A DNA stretch of 64,000 nucleotides, from assembly GCF_917563925.1 (NCBI RefSeq), contig NZ_CAKJTJ010000018.1:1-64000 (forward strand), given 5' to 3'. Below, one piece after another: positions 44,352-53,952 of this stretch. A program made the position numbers and the translations under genes. Every line of letters starts with the position of its first letter. Position 1 is the first letter of the stretch. The notes under the pieces are model-generated. The model did no database searches, was not told where the DNA came from, and saw only the letters and a list, made by a program, of their open reading frames with translations. This stretch comes from Sutcliffiella rhizosphaerae (GTDB taxonomy: Bacteria > Bacillota > Bacilli > Bacillales > Bacillaceae_I).

Positions 44352-44380
44352 ATGCTATCACAACAAAAAAACGTAGTCAA
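44352..44380 (-). promoter_or_regulatory. Possible rpoBC promoter
   Basis: Minus-strand -35 TTGACT (44375-44380), 17-base spacer, -10 TAGCAT (44352-44357), overlapping the ybxB stop codon. The -10 matches the consensus at four of six positions. Confidence 0.5.
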
Positions 44381-44979
44381 CCTTTTTTTGATTTGATTAT
44401 TAAGTAACCCTTTTTCTTTACAACCACTTCTACGTCCTCAAATAAAGACTCTAATTTAGCAATCGCAGACGGGGCGCCTTGCTTTTTTTGAATAACTATC
44501 CAAAGTTCCCCATTGGGCATCAAATGATCCCATGCTTTCTCCAATATTTCATGAACCACTTTCTTCCCCGCACGAATTGGCGGATTAGAAAGTATAGCTG
44601 CATAGTTGGTCGATGTGACATTTTCATAGATATTACTTATAAAAACAGAAACATTTTCCACTTTGTTTACCGCAGCGTTTTCTTTTGCCAACTCTACCGC
44701 TCTTTCATTCACATCAACCATATGAACTTCCCGGTCCGGAAAACCTTTAGCGATCGATAAACCAATCGGGCCATACCCGCACCCAACATCTAAAATACAC
44801 CCTTCTACTTCTGGCAATTCGAATGCATCGATTAGAACTCTTGAACCAAAATCCACTTCTTTCTTAGAAAAAACTCCAGTATCTGTTGTAAAAGAAAATT
44901 GGTGCCCTTTTAAATCAAAGCTCCATTGCTGACGATTACTTTCCACAGAAGGTTTGTTTGTATAATAATGATTTGTCAT
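44377..44979 (-). CDS. ybxB: Class I SAM methyltransferase, RsmC-like (YbxB)
   Basis: 200 residues. SAM-binding motif I DVGCGYGPIG and catalytic-type motif IV NPPIRAG, as in N2-guanine rRNA methyltransferases of the RsmC/RsmD group. B. subtilis ybxB has the same place between rplL and rpoB. The target guanine in rRNA is inferred by family. It is followed by a 410-base leader before rpoB. Confidence 0.9.
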   Translation of the reverse strand: MTNHYYTNKPSVESNRQQWSFDLKGHQFSFTTDTGVFSKKEVDFGSRVLIDAFELPEVEGCILDVGCGYGPIGLSIAKGFPDREVHMVDVNERAVELAKENAAVNKVENVSVFISNIYENVTSTNYAAILSNPPIRAGKKVVHEILEKAWDHLMPNGELWIVIQKKQGAPSAIAKLESLFEDVEVVVKKKGYLIIKSKKG

Positions 44980-45074
44980 ACTTAGTCTCCTTATCCGAAA
45001 AGCAAAATGCTTTTGCTGATCAACAACTCAACTCCAACCCTTCACTAGCATCCTTGAAAAAAACAGTAAACCCA

Positions 45075-45112
45075 GAAAAGCGCAAGCGCCTTGACCAGCC
45101 CCGACATGCATA
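45075..45112. repeat. Dispersed intergenic repeat, copy 2
   Basis: GAAAAGCGCAAGCGCC followed by TTGACCAGCCCCGAC and ATGCATAA. Nearly identical to copy 1 at 5590-5632 and inverted relative to copy 3 near 57005-57065. Located between ybxB and the rplL terminator. Confidence 0.7.
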
Positions 45113-45170
45113 AAGCAAGATGGCTAGAACTGGAGCTATACACCGATCAAACTAACTTTCTTATGTTGAA

Positions 45171-45200
45171 AAAAAGCCCGCTAACACGTAGCGAGCTTTT
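45171..45200 (-). terminator. Terminator of rplJ-rplL
   Basis: Minus-strand AAGCTCGCTA/TAGCGGGCTT (one G-T pair), 5-base loop, then TTTTTTT. It is 18 bases past the rplL stop. Confidence 0.88.
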
Positions 45201-45217
45201 CTTACAAGAGTCTGTAA

Positions 45218-45580
45218 TTACTTAACTTCTACAGAAGCTCCAACTTCTTCAAGTTTAGCTTTGATTTCTTCAGCTTCTTCTTTAGCAACGCCTTCTTTAA
45301 GAGCTTTAGGAGCGTTATCTACAACTTCTTTAGCTTCTTTAAGACCAAGGCCAGTGATTTCACGTACTACTTTGATAACCTTGATTTTTTGACCACCAGC
45401 GTTAGCTAGGATTACGTCAAATTCAGTTTGCTCAGCAGCAGCTTCAGCAGCTCCGCCACCAGCTACAGCTACAGGAGCAGCAGCAGTTACACCAAATTCT
45501 TCTTCGATTGCTTTTACTAGGTCGTTTAGTTCTAAAACAGTCATATTCTTAACCGCTTCAATGATTTGTTCGTGTGTCAT
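45218..45580 (-). CDS. rplL: 50S ribosomal protein L7/L12
   Basis: 120 residues: N-terminal dimerisation helices, an Ala/Gly-rich hinge ([17 protein letters not shown]), and a C-terminal domain with [19 protein letters not shown] that recruits translational GTPases. Follows rplJ by 64 bases. Confidence 0.98.
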   Translation of the reverse strand: MTHEQIIEAVKNMTVLELNDLVKAIEEEFGVTAAAPVAVAGGGAAEAAAEQTEFDVILANAGGQKIKVIKVVREITGLGLKEAKEVVDNAPKALKEGVAKEEAEEIKAKLEEVGASVEVK

Positions 45581-45644
45581 TGTTAATTTCCTCCTTAATA
45601 ATGTTTGAGTTTTATTGTTTTGTTACTAACTTGCAAGTGTTAAA

Positions 45645-46145
45645 TTATGCACCTTGCTCTTCTTTTTGCTCTGCAACTGCTTTTGTAACAAGAGCGAAGT
45701 TGCGCATTGGAGCTTGAAGTACGCTAAGCAACATAGAAAGTAAACCTTCGCGTGATGGAAGTTCAGCAAGAGCTTTCACTTCTTCAACCGTTGCAACGTT
45801 TCCTTCGATGACACCAGCTTTGATTTCTAATGCTTCGTGTTTTTTCGCGAAGTCATTAAGGATCTTAGCAGGAGCTACTACATCTTCAGTAGAGAACGCA
45901 ACTGCGTTGGGTCCTGTTAATGCATCATTAAGTCCGTTGATTTCAGCAACCTCTGCCGCACGGCGCGTTAAAGAGTTTTTGTAAACCTTGAACTCAACAC
46001 CTGCTTCACGAAGTTGCTTACGAAGTTCTGTTACTTCTGCTACGTTTAGTCCACGGTAGTCAACTACGATTGTAGATACAGACGCTTTGAACTTGTCAGC
46101 GATTTCTCCAACAGCTTGTTTCTTTAATTCAACTGCTTTGCTCAT
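45645..46145 (-). CDS. rplJ: 50S ribosomal protein L10
   Basis: 166 residues from ATG 46145, which has GGAGGT six bases upstream; the frame to 46175 is open only through the leader. Base of the L7/L12 stalk. Preceded by an L10 leader and a strong promoter, so L10-L7/L12 synthesis is separately controlled from L11-L1. Confidence 0.97.
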   Translation of the reverse strand: MSKAVELKKQAVGEIADKFKASVSTIVVDYRGLNVAEVTELRKQLREAGVEFKVYKNSLTRRAAEVAEINGLNDALTGPNAVAFSTEDVVAPAKILNDFAKKHEALEIKAGVIEGNVATVEEVKALAELPSREGLLSMLLSVLQAPMRNFALVTKAVAEQKEEQGA

Positions 46146-46195
46146 CGTTACACCTCCTAAAAAGTTGGTTACCACTTATACCGATCGGTGTACAT

Positions 46196-46340
46196 AAGGA
46201 ATGCCCCCACGCAGGTGGAGGCATAAATTTTATCGTTTAAAAGCGTCAATCGCTTTTTATCGTAAAAATTCACACCTCGGTAGGAAATTAAGCCCTAAAG
46301 GCACCTACTGTCTTCGGTACAAACAATATCATTTTATAAA
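46196..46340 (-). promoter_or_regulatory. L10 leader (autoregulatory mRNA structure)
   Basis: The rplJ 5' leader has several paired segments. TGCCTCCACC pairs with GTGGGGGCA near 46202-46223. AAGCGATTGACGCTT is a stem near 46241-46256. AGTAGGTGCC lies opposite CCTACCGAGG. This pattern, between promoter and rplJ, fits the known L10 leader, to which the L10-L12 complex binds to repress its own expression. Assignment is by position and shape, not by a model search. Confidence 0.75.
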
Positions 46341-46350
46341 CACAACGATT

Positions 46351-46379
46351 ATTATAACCGTGTTGTCATCTTGTGTCAA
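46351..46379 (-). promoter_or_regulatory. rplJ-rplL promoter
   Basis: Minus-strand -35 TTGACA (46374-46379), 17-base spacer, -10 TATAAT (46351-46356): a perfect sigma-A consensus. Confidence 0.9.
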
Positions 46380-46398
46380 TATGCTAGTTTTTTACAAA

Positions 46399-47088
46399 TT
46401 AAAAAGTAGAAGCGTCTACTTTCACACCAGGTCCCATTGTAGAAGTAACAGCAATGTTCTTCATGAATGTACCTTTTGCTGCAGCAGGTTTCGCTTTTAG
46501 TAGAGTCTCATGAATCGTAGCGAAGTTCTCAACAAGTTTTGTATCTTCAAAAGAGATTTTACCGATTGGAACATGGATGTTACCAGACTTATCAAGGCGG
46601 TATTCAACTTTACCAGCTTTGATTTCGTTAACAGCCTTCGTTACGTCAAATGTTACTGTACCAGTTTTAGGGTTTGGCATTAAACCTTTAGGACCTAATA
46701 CGCGTCCAAGTTTACCAACTTCACCCATCATGTCAGGAGTAGCAACGATTACATCAAAATCGAACCAACCTTGGTTGATTTTCGCAATCATGTCTGCATC
46801 TCCAACGTAGTCAGCTCCAGCAGCTTCCGCTTCTTTCGCTTTTTCACCTTTAGCAAAAACAAGAACTTTTTGCGTTTTACCAGTTCCATGAGGAAGCACT
46901 ACTGCTCCACGGATTTGCTGGTCGTTTTTACGAGGGTCAACACCAAGGCGGAATGCAACTTCCACAGTAGCGTCAAACTTCGCAGTGTTTGTTTTCTTTA
47001 CTAATTCGATAGCTTCGTTAACAGCGTAAACCGTTTGACGGTCTACAAGTTTCGCAGCTTCGATGTACTTTTTACCTCTTTTAGCCAT
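46399..47088 (-). CDS. rplA: 50S ribosomal protein L1
   Basis: 229 residues, with [17 protein letters not shown] and [16 protein letters not shown]. Forms the L1 stalk at the E site. It follows rplK after 115 bases, a gap that contains a possible L1 target hairpin. Confidence 0.97.
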   Translation of the reverse strand: MAKRGKKYIEAAKLVDRQTVYAVNEAIELVKKTNTAKFDATVEVAFRLGVDPRKNDQQIRGAVVLPHGTGKTQKVLVFAKGEKAKEAEAAGADYVGDADMIAKINQGWFDFDVIVATPDMMGEVGKLGRVLGPKGLMPNPKTGTVTFDVTKAVNEIKAGKVEYRLDKSGNIHVPIGKISFEDTKLVENFATIHETLLKAKPAAAKGTFMKNIAVTSTMGPGVKVDASTF

Positions 47089-47139
47089 TTTAAACGTCCT
47101 CCTTATGTGGTTTTAGCGGAATAACCTCCCACGAATAAA

Positions 47140-47173
47140 GGTTGCGAATCGCCTCAAAAGCAAATCCGCAACC
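47140..47173. promoter_or_regulatory. Inverted repeat between rplK and rplA, possible L1 mRNA site
   Basis: GGTTGCG (47140-47146)/CGCAACC (47167-47173), perfect 7-bp arms with a 20-base interior that can pair partly. No U-tract. L1 is known in other bacteria to repress L11-L1 translation through an mRNA mimic of its rRNA site. Here that role is inferred from position only. Confidence 0.4.
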
Positions 47174-47204
47174 CAAAACAGCAGTTAAATCAAAAGCGAT
47201 GGGA

Positions 47205-47630
47205 TTAGTCTTCGATAACGATACCCATGCTACGAGCAGTACCTTCAACCATGCGCATTGCAGCTTCGACGCTAGCAGCGTTAAGGTCTGGCATTTTCGT
47301 TTCCGCAATCTCGCGTACTTTATCACGCTTAACTGTTGCAACTTTATTACGATTTGGTTCACCAGAACCAGACTCGATTCCAGCTGCTTTTTTAAGTAAA
47401 ACTGCAGCAGGTGGAGTTTTCGTAATAAATGTAAATGAACGGTCTTCGAATACCGTAATTTCAACAGGGATAATTAATCCAGCTTGATCTGCTGTACGAG
47501 CGTTAAACTCTTTACAGAAACCCATAATGTTAACACCTGCTTGACCTAGTGCTGGTCCAACTGGTGGTGCTGGGTTAGCTTTCGCTGCTGGAATTTGTAG
47601 CTTTACCAATTTAATTACTTTTTTAGCCAC
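47205..47630 (-). CDS. rplK: 50S ribosomal protein L11
   Basis: 141 residues from GTG 47630 (GGAGG upstream). N-terminal domain with the Pro-rich [27 protein letters not shown], where thiostrepton-resistance changes arise and which is normal here; C-terminal 23S rRNA-binding domain. First gene of rplK-rplA. Confidence 0.97.
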   Translation of the reverse strand: MAKKVIKLVKLQIPAAKANPAPPVGPALGQAGVNIMGFCKEFNARTADQAGLIIPVEITVFEDRSFTFITKTPPAAVLLKKAAGIESGSGEPNRNKVATVKRDKVREIAETKMPDLNAASVEAAMRMVEGTARSMGIVIED

Positions 47631-47762
47631 GAGACACACCTCCTTAAGTCCGTGATGTGGTATCTGGGATTACTCCCTCCCACTCAACTCATTCTTTATT
47701 ATATATATAAAGAATATATTTGTATTAATAGCCTCTTAGAAAGAGACATACTGACCTTTGAA

Positions 47763-47791
47763 ATAATACCACTTTTACAATACTATTTCAA
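47763..47791 (-). promoter_or_regulatory. rplK-rplA promoter
   Basis: Minus-strand -35 TTGAAA (47786-47791), 17-base spacer, -10 TATTAT (47763-47768), just after the nusG stop. Confidence 0.8.
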
Positions 47792-47802
47792 GTTTTTTTA
47801 CA

Positions 47803-48336
47803 TTATAATTTTTCGATCTGTGTAAAATCAAGCTCTACAGGGGTTTCTCGACCGAACATATTCACAAGCACTTTAACTTTTTGTTTGTCTTTATCAAGCT
47901 CTACAATATGACCAGTAAAGTTCGCAAAAGGACCTTCTGTCACTTTAACAGATTCTTTTAAATCGAAGTCTACTTCCACTTGTTTTTCCATCATACCCAT
48001 TCTCTTAAGGATAAACGCAATTTCGTCATCCAATAGAGGAGTTGGTTTAGATCCTGATCCACTGGACCCTACAAACCCAGTTACTCCAGGAGTATTACGG
48101 ACGACGTACCAAGAATCGTCTGTCATTACGATTTCAACTAACACGTACCCAGGGAATACTTTTTTCTTTGTTACTTTCTTTTTACCGTTTTTGATATCGG
48201 TTTCTTCTTCTTCAGGAACAACTACGCGGAAGATTTTGTCTTGCATCCCCATTGATTCTACTCTTTTTTCTAAGTTCGCTTTTACCTTATTCTCATATCC
48301 GGAATAAGTATGAACGACGTACCAGTTTTTTTCCAT
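47803..48336 (-). CDS. nusG: Transcription elongation factor NusG
   Basis: 177 residues: NGN domain with KNWYVVHTYSGYENKVK, then the C-terminal KOW domain with VKVTEGPFANFTGHIVELD. Bacillus NusG is known to stimulate pausing by contacting TTNTTT in the non-template strand. Start ATG 48336 has only a weak GAGG close by; an in-frame TTG lies two codons upstream. A terminator separates it from secE, so it needs its own promoter in the 300-base gap. Confidence 0.96.
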   Translation of the reverse strand: MEKNWYVVHTYSGYENKVKANLEKRVESMGMQDKIFRVVVPEEEETDIKNGKKKVTKKKVFPGYVLVEIVMTDDSWYVVRNTPGVTGFVGSSGSGSKPTPLLDDEIAFILKRMGMMEKQVEVDFDLKESVKVTEGPFANFTGHIVELDKDKQKVKVLVNMFGRETPVELDFTQIEKL

Positions 48337-48530
48337 CCTCAAGGACTACTGTCCGTCCCTCCCTATCATAATCAATTTGTTATAGAAAAATATGTTTTTA
48401 TATTTGCAGCCTGTTCATTTCTGATTCAGGTGTGACGATTCTAGCTTTACCGCTTCCTGCTGCAGGAGTCTTACACCATGAGAGAAATCTCTTACGTCCG
48501 TGAAACTTCAAAACTCTTTTTTCCAAATGA
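48337..48530 (-). promoter_or_regulatory. nusG upstream region
   Basis: This stretch between the secE terminator and nusG holds GACTCCTGCAGCAGGAAGCGG on the minus strand (near 48448-48470). That resembles a remnant of a common Bacillus intergenic repeat. A TATGAT (near 48368-48374) could be a -10, but there is no convincing -35. No ORF. Confidence 0.35.
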
Positions 48531-48556
48531 AAAAACCCGTTGAACGGGCTTTTGTC
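48531..48556 (-). terminator. Terminator between secE and nusG
   Basis: Minus-strand AAAGCCCG/CGGGTTTTTT with a short TTCAA loop and run of T. secE and nusG are often cotranscribed in bacteria, so this may be partial. Confidence 0.75.
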
Positions 48557-48628
48557 AGAAAGTAATATTCACATTATACCATGATATATCATTACTTATT
48601 CAAGGGTAAAAAGAATAAGTTTGAAATA

Positions 48629-48811
48629 TTATTTAATTACAGCACGCAATAACTCGGAAATACCTAAGTCTACGATCCAGAAAAACACTGCTACAATCGC
48701 TACAGTTGTAATTACTGTAATTGTATAACGCGTCAACTCTTTGCGTTTAGGCCAGCTAACTTTTTTCATTTCACGAGATACATCACGTAAAAAACCAGTC
48801 AAACGTTGCAT
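48629..48811 (-). CDS. secE: Protein translocase subunit SecE
   Basis: 60 residues: amphipathic helix with EMKKVSWPKRKELTRYT and one transmembrane helix (about 30-52). Clamps SecY in the translocon. Follows rpmG by about 30 bases. Confidence 0.95.
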   Translation of the reverse strand: MQRLTGFLRDVSREMKKVSWPKRKELTRYTITVITTVAIVAVFFWIVDLGISELLRAVIK

Positions 48812-48842
48812 TCAAGTAACCTCCAACCCCAGAAATACTGAT

Positions 48843-48992
48843 CTATTTTGTCTCCCGATGAACGGTATGGGCATTACAAACCTTACAAAACTTCTTTATC
48901 TCTAAACGCTCACCACTTTGCGATTTCCCTTTAACTGTCGAATAGTTACGGGAAGAACACAGAGCGCAAGCAAGTGCTACCTTTGTTTGCAC
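48843..48992 (-). CDS. rpmG: 50S ribosomal protein L33 (zinc type)
   Basis: 49 residues, read directly: starts [18 protein letters not shown] and ends with [14 protein letters not shown]. It has Cys9, Cys12, Cys36 and Cys39 as zinc ligands. Start GTG 48992 with GGTGG eight bases upstream. Gene order rpmG-secE-nusG is the usual one. Confidence 0.93.
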   Translation of the reverse strand: MQTKVALACALCSSRNYSTVKGKSQSGERLEIKKFCKVCNAHTVHRETK

Positions 48993-49031
48993 GTATTACA
49001 CCACCTAAAGCATAGATGTCCATAAAAATGT

Positions 49032-49061
49032 AACATAGGTGTAACAATTAGTCAATGTCAA
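49032..49061 (-). promoter_or_regulatory. rpmG-secE promoter
   Basis: Minus-strand -35 TTGACA (49056-49061), 18-base spacer, -10 TATGTT (49032-49037). A shifted alternative TTGACT/TACATT with 17 bases overlaps it. Confidence 0.65.
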
Positions 49062-49095
49062 GTAAAATGCCATTTCTTTCTTAAATCTAAGGGAA

Positions 49096-49746
49096 TCAAA
49101 GGGTAATTTCTCTTAGCTCTAAATACCGCTCTAACTTCCGTTTGACCCGTTGAAGGGCATTGTCAATGGATTTCACATGCCGGTTTAAATCTTCTGAAAT
49201 TTCCTGATACGAACGGCCATCCAGATAAAGAGCCAGCACTTTTCTTTCCAAATCACTTAATAGTTCTCCCATCTTCACTTCAATATCATCAAATTCTTCT
49301 TGATTAATAATCAGTTCTTCTGGGTCCATCACTTTTGCCCCTGAAATAACATCCATGAGCGTACGGTCCGATTCTTCGTCGTAAATAGGCTTGTCCAGTG
49401 ATACATACGAATTGAGTGGAATATGCTTTTGCCTTGTTGCGGTTTTAATGGCGGTAATAATCTGTCGGGTAATACAGAGCTCAGCAAACGCTTTAAATGA
49501 GGTTAGCTTGTCCTCTTTAAAGTCACGGATTGCTTTATACAGCCCAATCATTCCCTCTTGTACGATATCTTCGCGATCAGCACCTATGAGAAAGTAAGAT
49601 CTAGCTTTAGCGCGCACAAAATTTTTATACTTATTTATCAAATAATCCAGCGCTTCGCTATCACCTATATGCACAAGTTCCACCATCTGTTCGTCTTCCA
49701 TAAGCTCTAATGTCCTGTTGGCATTTCTTGGATCGCTCACTATCAC
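49096..49746 (-). CDS. sigH: RNA polymerase sigma factor SigH (Spo0H)
   Basis: 216 residues, sigma-70 family regions 2 and 4. Region 2 has ADREDIVQEGMIGLYKAIRDF; region 4 ends with ISEDLNRHVKSIDNALQRVKRKL. SigH drives early stationary phase and sporulation genes. Start GTG 49746 follows GGAGGG by six bases; a second GTG lies two codons downstream. Same position as in B. subtilis between rae1 and rpmG. Confidence 0.96.
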   Translation of the reverse strand: MIVSDPRNANRTLELMEDEQMVELVHIGDSEALDYLINKYKNFVRAKARSYFLIGADREDIVQEGMIGLYKAIRDFKEDKLTSFKAFAELCITRQIITAIKTATRQKHIPLNSYVSLDKPIYDEESDRTLMDVISGAKVMDPEELIINQEEFDDIEVKMGELLSDLERKVLALYLDGRSYQEISEDLNRHVKSIDNALQRVKRKLERYLELREITL

Positions 49747-49814
49747 ACCTATCCCTCCGGCTGAATCAGTAGATAGAAATATTATACAGTAGGCGTAAAT
49801 TCATCGTCAACCAC

Positions 49815-50324
49815 TCATCGCTGTCCTCGGCGCCATTTTTCGAAAATTGCAGAAATTTCATTATCAAGTTGAATGCGTTTAGATGGCTTTTCATTCGTGA
49901 ATTTTGTGACCCGCTTTTTAATTCTTTCCTCGATGGCATCAGATTCATTTAACAGTTCACGAGCAGATTTCCTCAGCGCTCCTTGGCCAAAAATAGCCCA
50001 CTGCTCCGTAAAGTCCGATGTAGCAACATGGATTTGTGTACGTCTATCATTCAAACTGATGGCAAGCTTTTCTATCCGTTCATCTGCTGTTTCGTTTTCC
50101 CTTGTATAAATAACATCCACTCGATGGTTTTTATACTTTGTTTCAACTCCTTGGGAAAGATGTGCATCAAAAATGATCATGACCTTGTATCCTGTATAAG
50201 CCTGATATTCAGCCATCTTGGAAATAAGGATGTCCCTGGCCAAGGCGAGATCCTGATCCTTCAGTTTTCTCAAGCTTGGCCATGCTCCAATGATGTTGTA
50301 TCCATCCACCAATAAAATGTCCAT
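49815..50324 (-). CDS. rae1: Ribosome-dependent mRNA endoribonuclease Rae1 (YacP, NYN domain)
   Basis: 169 residues, PIN-like NYN domain with acidic residues in DILLVDGYNIIGAWP, IIFDAHLS, ENETADERIE and VATSD. In B. subtilis Rae1 cleaves mRNA in the ribosomal A site. The tail is basic, suitable for RNA or ribosome binding. It directly follows rlmB (6-base gap). Confidence 0.93.
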   Translation of the reverse strand: MDILLVDGYNIIGAWPSLRKLKDQDLALARDILISKMAEYQAYTGYKVMIIFDAHLSQGVETKYKNHRVDVIYTRENETADERIEKLAISLNDRRTQIHVATSDFTEQWAIFGQGALRKSARELLNESDAIEERIKKRVTKFTNEKPSKRIQLDNEISAIFEKWRRGQR

Positions 50325-50330
50325 CCTATT

Positions 50331-51074
50331 TTACTCTCCAGCTGGCAGTCTTTTTCTGAAAACCTCGTACATTAATAGACTGGCAGCAACCGATGCGTTT
50401 AAAGACGTTACTTTTCCTACCATTGGTAAAGAAACGAGAAAATCACATTTCTCTCTCAATAGCCTTGCCATTCCTTTTCCTTCACTCCCAATGATGAGCC
50501 CAATTGGCAAGGAACCGTCCATATTTCGGTAATCTACTTTTCCTTTGGCATCTGTACCAAAAATCCATATTCCTCTTTCCTTTAGCTCGTCCACTGTTCT
50601 GGCAAGATTAGTCACCCGTACTACCGGGATATGTTCGATAGCTCCCGTCGAAGCCTTTGCAACGGTTGCTGTTAGACCTACCGCCCGCCTTTTGGGGATT
50701 ATGATTCCATGTGCCCCAACAGCGTCTGCCGTCCTCATAATGGAACCTAGATTATGAGGATCTTCTATTTCATCTAAAATCAAAAAGAATGGGTCTTCTT
50801 TGCGCTTCTCTGCTAATTGGAATAGATCATCTATTTCTGCATAATCATAAGCGGCAACAGAAGCCACCACCCCTTGGTGATTTCCTTCTACCATTTGATC
50901 TATTTTTTTTCTCGGCACAAATTGCACAAGTACATTTGCTTCTTTCGCCATGGCTATCACTTGTTGGATAGAGCCCTTTTGACCACCTTCCGCAATCCAT
51001 AGCTTATTGATTTCACGATTTGATTTGAGCGCCTCCAATACAGGATTTCGGCCCATGATAAACTCTTTTGTCAT
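50331..51074 (-). CDS. rlmB: 23S rRNA (guanosine-2'-O-)-methyltransferase RlmB
   Basis: 247 residues. N-terminal SpoU substrate-binding domain (GRNPVLEAL) and C-terminal SPOUT domain with [28 protein letters not shown] and [16 protein letters not shown], the trefoil-knot motifs. Its ATG overlaps the mrnC stop by 4 bases. Confidence 0.94.
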   Translation of the reverse strand: MTKEFIMGRNPVLEALKSNREINKLWIAEGGQKGSIQQVIAMAKEANVLVQFVPRKKIDQMVEGNHQGVVASVAAYDYAEIDDLFQLAEKRKEDPFFLILDEIEDPHNLGSIMRTADAVGAHGIIIPKRRAVGLTATVAKASTGAIEHIPVVRVTNLARTVDELKERGIWIFGTDAKGKVDYRNMDGSLPIGLIIGSEGKGMARLLREKCDFLVSLPMVGKVTSLNASVAASLLMYEVFRKRLPAGE

Positions 51075-51481
51075 AACCCTTCACCTCTTTCATCCACCAG
51101 TTTTATACAGGTAAAGACGATTTCTTCCATTCGTTCGATGTTCTCACTCAAGTATAAGTATCCGACTAATGCTTCAAACGCTGTAGAATACCGATATGTC
51201 TGTACATCCGTATTTTTCGGGACAGTACCTGATTTGGCATTTCTTCCACGGCGAATAATCGCTTGCTCCTCATCACTGAAAAAGCCTTTGTCCAACAGCT
51301 GGTGCAGCAAGTATGCCTGCGATTTTGCAGACACATAGTTGGTTGCTGCACGATGTAACTGATTAGGACGGATTTTGCCTGATTTCAACAAGTGATGGCG
51401 GACATAACCTTCTAACACCGCATCACCCATATAGGCAAGTGCCAGACTGTTCAATTGCTTTACATCCAATTTCTTTGTCAT
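51071..51481 (-). CDS. mrnC: Mini-ribonuclease III
   Basis: About 136 residues. RNase III catalytic domain alone, with no dsRNA-binding domain; [20 protein letters not shown] is the modified signature. Matures 23S rRNA in Bacillus. I take ATG 51481; a TTG at 51505 with AAGGA upstream would add eight residues and overlap cysS. Translationally coupled to rlmB. Confidence 0.92.
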   Translation of the reverse strand: MTKKLDVKQLNSLALAYMGDAVLEGYVRHHLLKSGKIRPNQLHRAATNYVSAKSQAYLLHQLLDKGFFSDEEQAIIRRGRNAKSGTVPKNTDVQTYRYSTAFEALVGYLYLSENIERMEEIVFTCIKLVDERGEGL

Positions 51482-51489
51482 AGCTGGTA

Positions 51490-52890
51490 TTAGCCTCTTT
51501 TCCAACGTGTTCCTTGTGCCGTATCTTCCAAAATTATATTTTTCGCTTTTAATTCATCTCTAATTTGATCTGCCTTTGCAAAATCACGATTTTTACGTGC
51601 ATCAATGCGATCTTGAATTAACTGATCAATTTCCTCATCCAAAAGCTCTTCTTCTGCGTTCAACAAAACGCCAATAATGGCAAACAGTTCCTCAAACTGT
51701 GTGATGAATGCTTCTAGTATCTTTTTCGATGTGTTCTTTTCATTTAAGTAATGATTTGCCTGCTTCGCCATTTCAAAAAGAACCGAAATCGCATTTGCGG
51801 TATGAAAATCATCATCCATCACTTTCACAAATTCATCCTTGAAAGCATCTACTTTATCCAACCACTCTTGTTCCACTTCTGCTAGGTCCGCTGTGTTTTC
51901 CAGGCGGTGCTTCAAATTGGAGTAGGAGGTACGTAAACGGTCCAACCCATTTTTCGTGTTTTGTAAAAGCTCTTCACTATAATTAATTGGATGGCGATAG
52001 TGTACAGATAGCATGAAAAACCTCAGAAGTTGTGGATCATGCTTTTGGAGAATGTCATGTACTAACACAAAATTCCCAAGAGATTTAGACATTTTTTCAT
52101 TATCGATATTGATATACCCGTTATGAAGCCAGTACTTAGCAAAAGTCTTACCTGTCAATGCTTCGGATTGTGCGATTTCATTTTCGTGGTGAGGAAAGGA
52201 TAAGTCCTGCCCTCCAGCATGAATGTCAATCGTATCCCCTAAGTATTTTCTTGCCATCGCGGAGCATTCTATATGCCAACCTGGTCTTCCTTCTCCCCAT
52301 GGGCTGCTCCAGGAAATTTCTCCTTCTTTAGCTGCTTTCCATAAAACAAAGTCCAAAGCGTCCTGCTTTTTCTCTCCTACTTCTATCCGTGTTCCAAGCT
52401 GTAAATCCTCAATAGGTTGGTGGGATAGCTTGCCGTATTCTTTAAATTCCTTTGTACGGAAATATACATCTCCACCTGATTCGTAAGCATAATCCTTTTC
52501 TATCAATGCCTCAACAAACTCAATAATGATATCCATATTTTCCGTGACCCTTGGATGAACATCTGCTTTTTTGCATCCAAGAGCGGAAACATCCTCATGG
52601 TAGGCAGCAATGAAGCGTTCTGCAATGGTAGGAACATCTTCCCCGAGTTGATTTGCAGCTTTAATTAATTTATCATCCACGTCTGTGAAATTGGACACAT
52701 ATTTGACATCATAGCCTCTATACTCTAAATACCTTCTCACTGTATCAAATACAATTGGTGGCCTTGCATTACCAATATGAATATAGTTATATACGGTCGG
52801 TCCGCATACATACATTTTCACTTTTCCTTCTTCTAGCGGAACGAACTTCTCCTTCGTTCGAGTTAACGTATTATAAAGATGAATCGCCAT
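51490..52890 (-). CDS. cysS: Cysteine-tRNA ligase
   Basis: 466 residues, class I synthetase. HIGN at 38-41, KMSKS at 266-270, zinc ligands Cys29, Cys209, His234 and Glu238. Overlaps cysE by 20 bases and shares its T-box, so charging capacity and cysteine synthesis respond together to uncharged tRNA-Cys. Confidence 0.97.
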   Translation of the reverse strand: MAIHLYNTLTRTKEKFVPLEEGKVKMYVCGPTVYNYIHIGNARPPIVFDTVRRYLEYRGYDVKYVSNFTDVDDKLIKAANQLGEDVPTIAERFIAAYHEDVSALGCKKADVHPRVTENMDIIIEFVEALIEKDYAYESGGDVYFRTKEFKEYGKLSHQPIEDLQLGTRIEVGEKKQDALDFVLWKAAKEGEISWSSPWGEGRPGWHIECSAMARKYLGDTIDIHAGGQDLSFPHHENEIAQSEALTGKTFAKYWLHNGYINIDNEKMSKSLGNFVLVHDILQKHDPQLLRFFMLSVHYRHPINYSEELLQNTKNGLDRLRTSYSNLKHRLENTADLAEVEQEWLDKVDAFKDEFVKVMDDDFHTANAISVLFEMAKQANHYLNEKNTSKKILEAFITQFEELFAIIGVLLNAEEELLDEEIDQLIQDRIDARKNRDFAKADQIRDELKAKNIILEDTAQGTRWKRG

Positions 52891-53539
52891 CTGCTTTCTT
52901 CCTCTCTTTTAAAAGTACCAATTCAGCTTGAAGCTTTGCGATCTGCTTCTCTAAAGCAGCAAATCTATCTCCTGTAGGGTCAGGTAAATCATGATGATCT
53001 AGGTCCCTCTTTTTCACTTTCACTCCGTCCTGAATAACAATCTTTCCGGGTATTCCTACGACGGTCGAATTGGCAGGAACGTCCTTCAATACGACAGAAC
53101 CAGCACCAACCTTAGAATTCTCTCCAATAGTTATCGATCCTAATACTTTAGCTCCAGTCGCAATAAGGGCATTATCCAATATAGTAGGATGCCGTTTACC
53201 TTTTTCTTTCCCGGTCCCCCCAAGTGTCACTCCTTGAAATACCGTTACATTATTACCTATTTCACAGGTTTCCCCGATTACTACTCCCATACCATGGTCA
53301 ATAAAGAAGCGGCGACCAATTTTAGCTCCTGGATGAATCTCAATTCCCGTAAAAAAACGGCTTACTTGAGAAATGATCCTGGCGATAAAGAACATGTTGC
53401 GTTTAAAAAAGGCATGAGCAATCCGATGAGCCCATATTGCATGAAGGCCAGAGTACGTTAAAATAACTTCTAAATAACTTCTTGCAGCTGGATCTTGTTC
53501 AAACACAACATCTATATCTTCTTTAATGGTTCGGAACAT
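52871..53539 (-). CDS. cysE: Serine O-acetyltransferase
   Basis: 222 residues from ATG 53539 (GGAGGAG upstream); the open frame to 53587 is not used. An N-terminal helical domain is followed by a left-handed beta-helix of hexapeptide repeats, with [11 protein letters not shown] and [18 protein letters not shown]. The C-terminal coiled tail is [18 protein letters not shown]. First step of cysteine synthesis from serine. Under a T-box leader. Confidence 0.95.
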   Translation of the reverse strand: MFRTIKEDIDVVFEQDPAARSYLEVILTYSGLHAIWAHRIAHAFFKRNMFFIARIISQVSRFFTGIEIHPGAKIGRRFFIDHGMGVVIGETCEIGNNVTVFQGVTLGGTGKEKGKRHPTILDNALIATGAKVLGSITIGENSKVGAGSVVLKDVPANSTVVGIPGKIVIQDGVKVKKRDLDHHDLPDPTGDRFAALEKQIAKLQAELVLLKERKKADGDSSL

Positions 53540-53667
53540 AAACCGCTCCTCCCTTCTCTTTTGTGCATCGCGCCATATCCCTTTCAAACTGTTGTTATCC
53601 GCTTTCCGTCTCGCTTTCCACCTGCTTATGTTTTTATCACCCGATAGAGTTTACGCTCGCAAAAAAA

Positions 53668-53945
53668 GAAGCGTCTCCGTGTCCAAGACACAGAGACGCT
53701 TCCGGCGCGGTTCCACTCTGTTTGGATGATTATAAATCTTTTCATCCCTACTTTTCCTCATAACGGGAGGTAGCCGCTGGTGCATACTTGGCAAATGCCG
53801 TTCGGCAACAGACTCTGAGGTGCATTTCAAAGAAATCATCACTGAATTGCTCGCAGCCTATGGCAATTCTCTCTGGAAAGGATGTGTTTCTTTTACTCTC
53901 CTCTTCAACATTCACTATCTGAAATTATATGAATCGATTATTTGG
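53668..53945 (-). promoter_or_regulatory. T-box riboswitch for cysE-cysS (cysteine type)
   Basis: The minus-strand leader has the T-box core GTGGAACCGCG (within 53706-53719). It is followed by a strong terminator stem, GAAGCGTCTC and GTGTC arms at 53668-53702, and TTTTTTT. Upstream is a stem I region, with AGAGAGAATTGCC and GAAATGCACC where TGC is a plausible cysteine specifier, and GAGTCTGTTGCCGAACGG. It senses tRNA charging by pairing with the tRNA acceptor end. A cysteine T-box before cysES is known in B. subtilis. Confidence 0.92.
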
Positions 53946-53952
53946 TAGTTCT

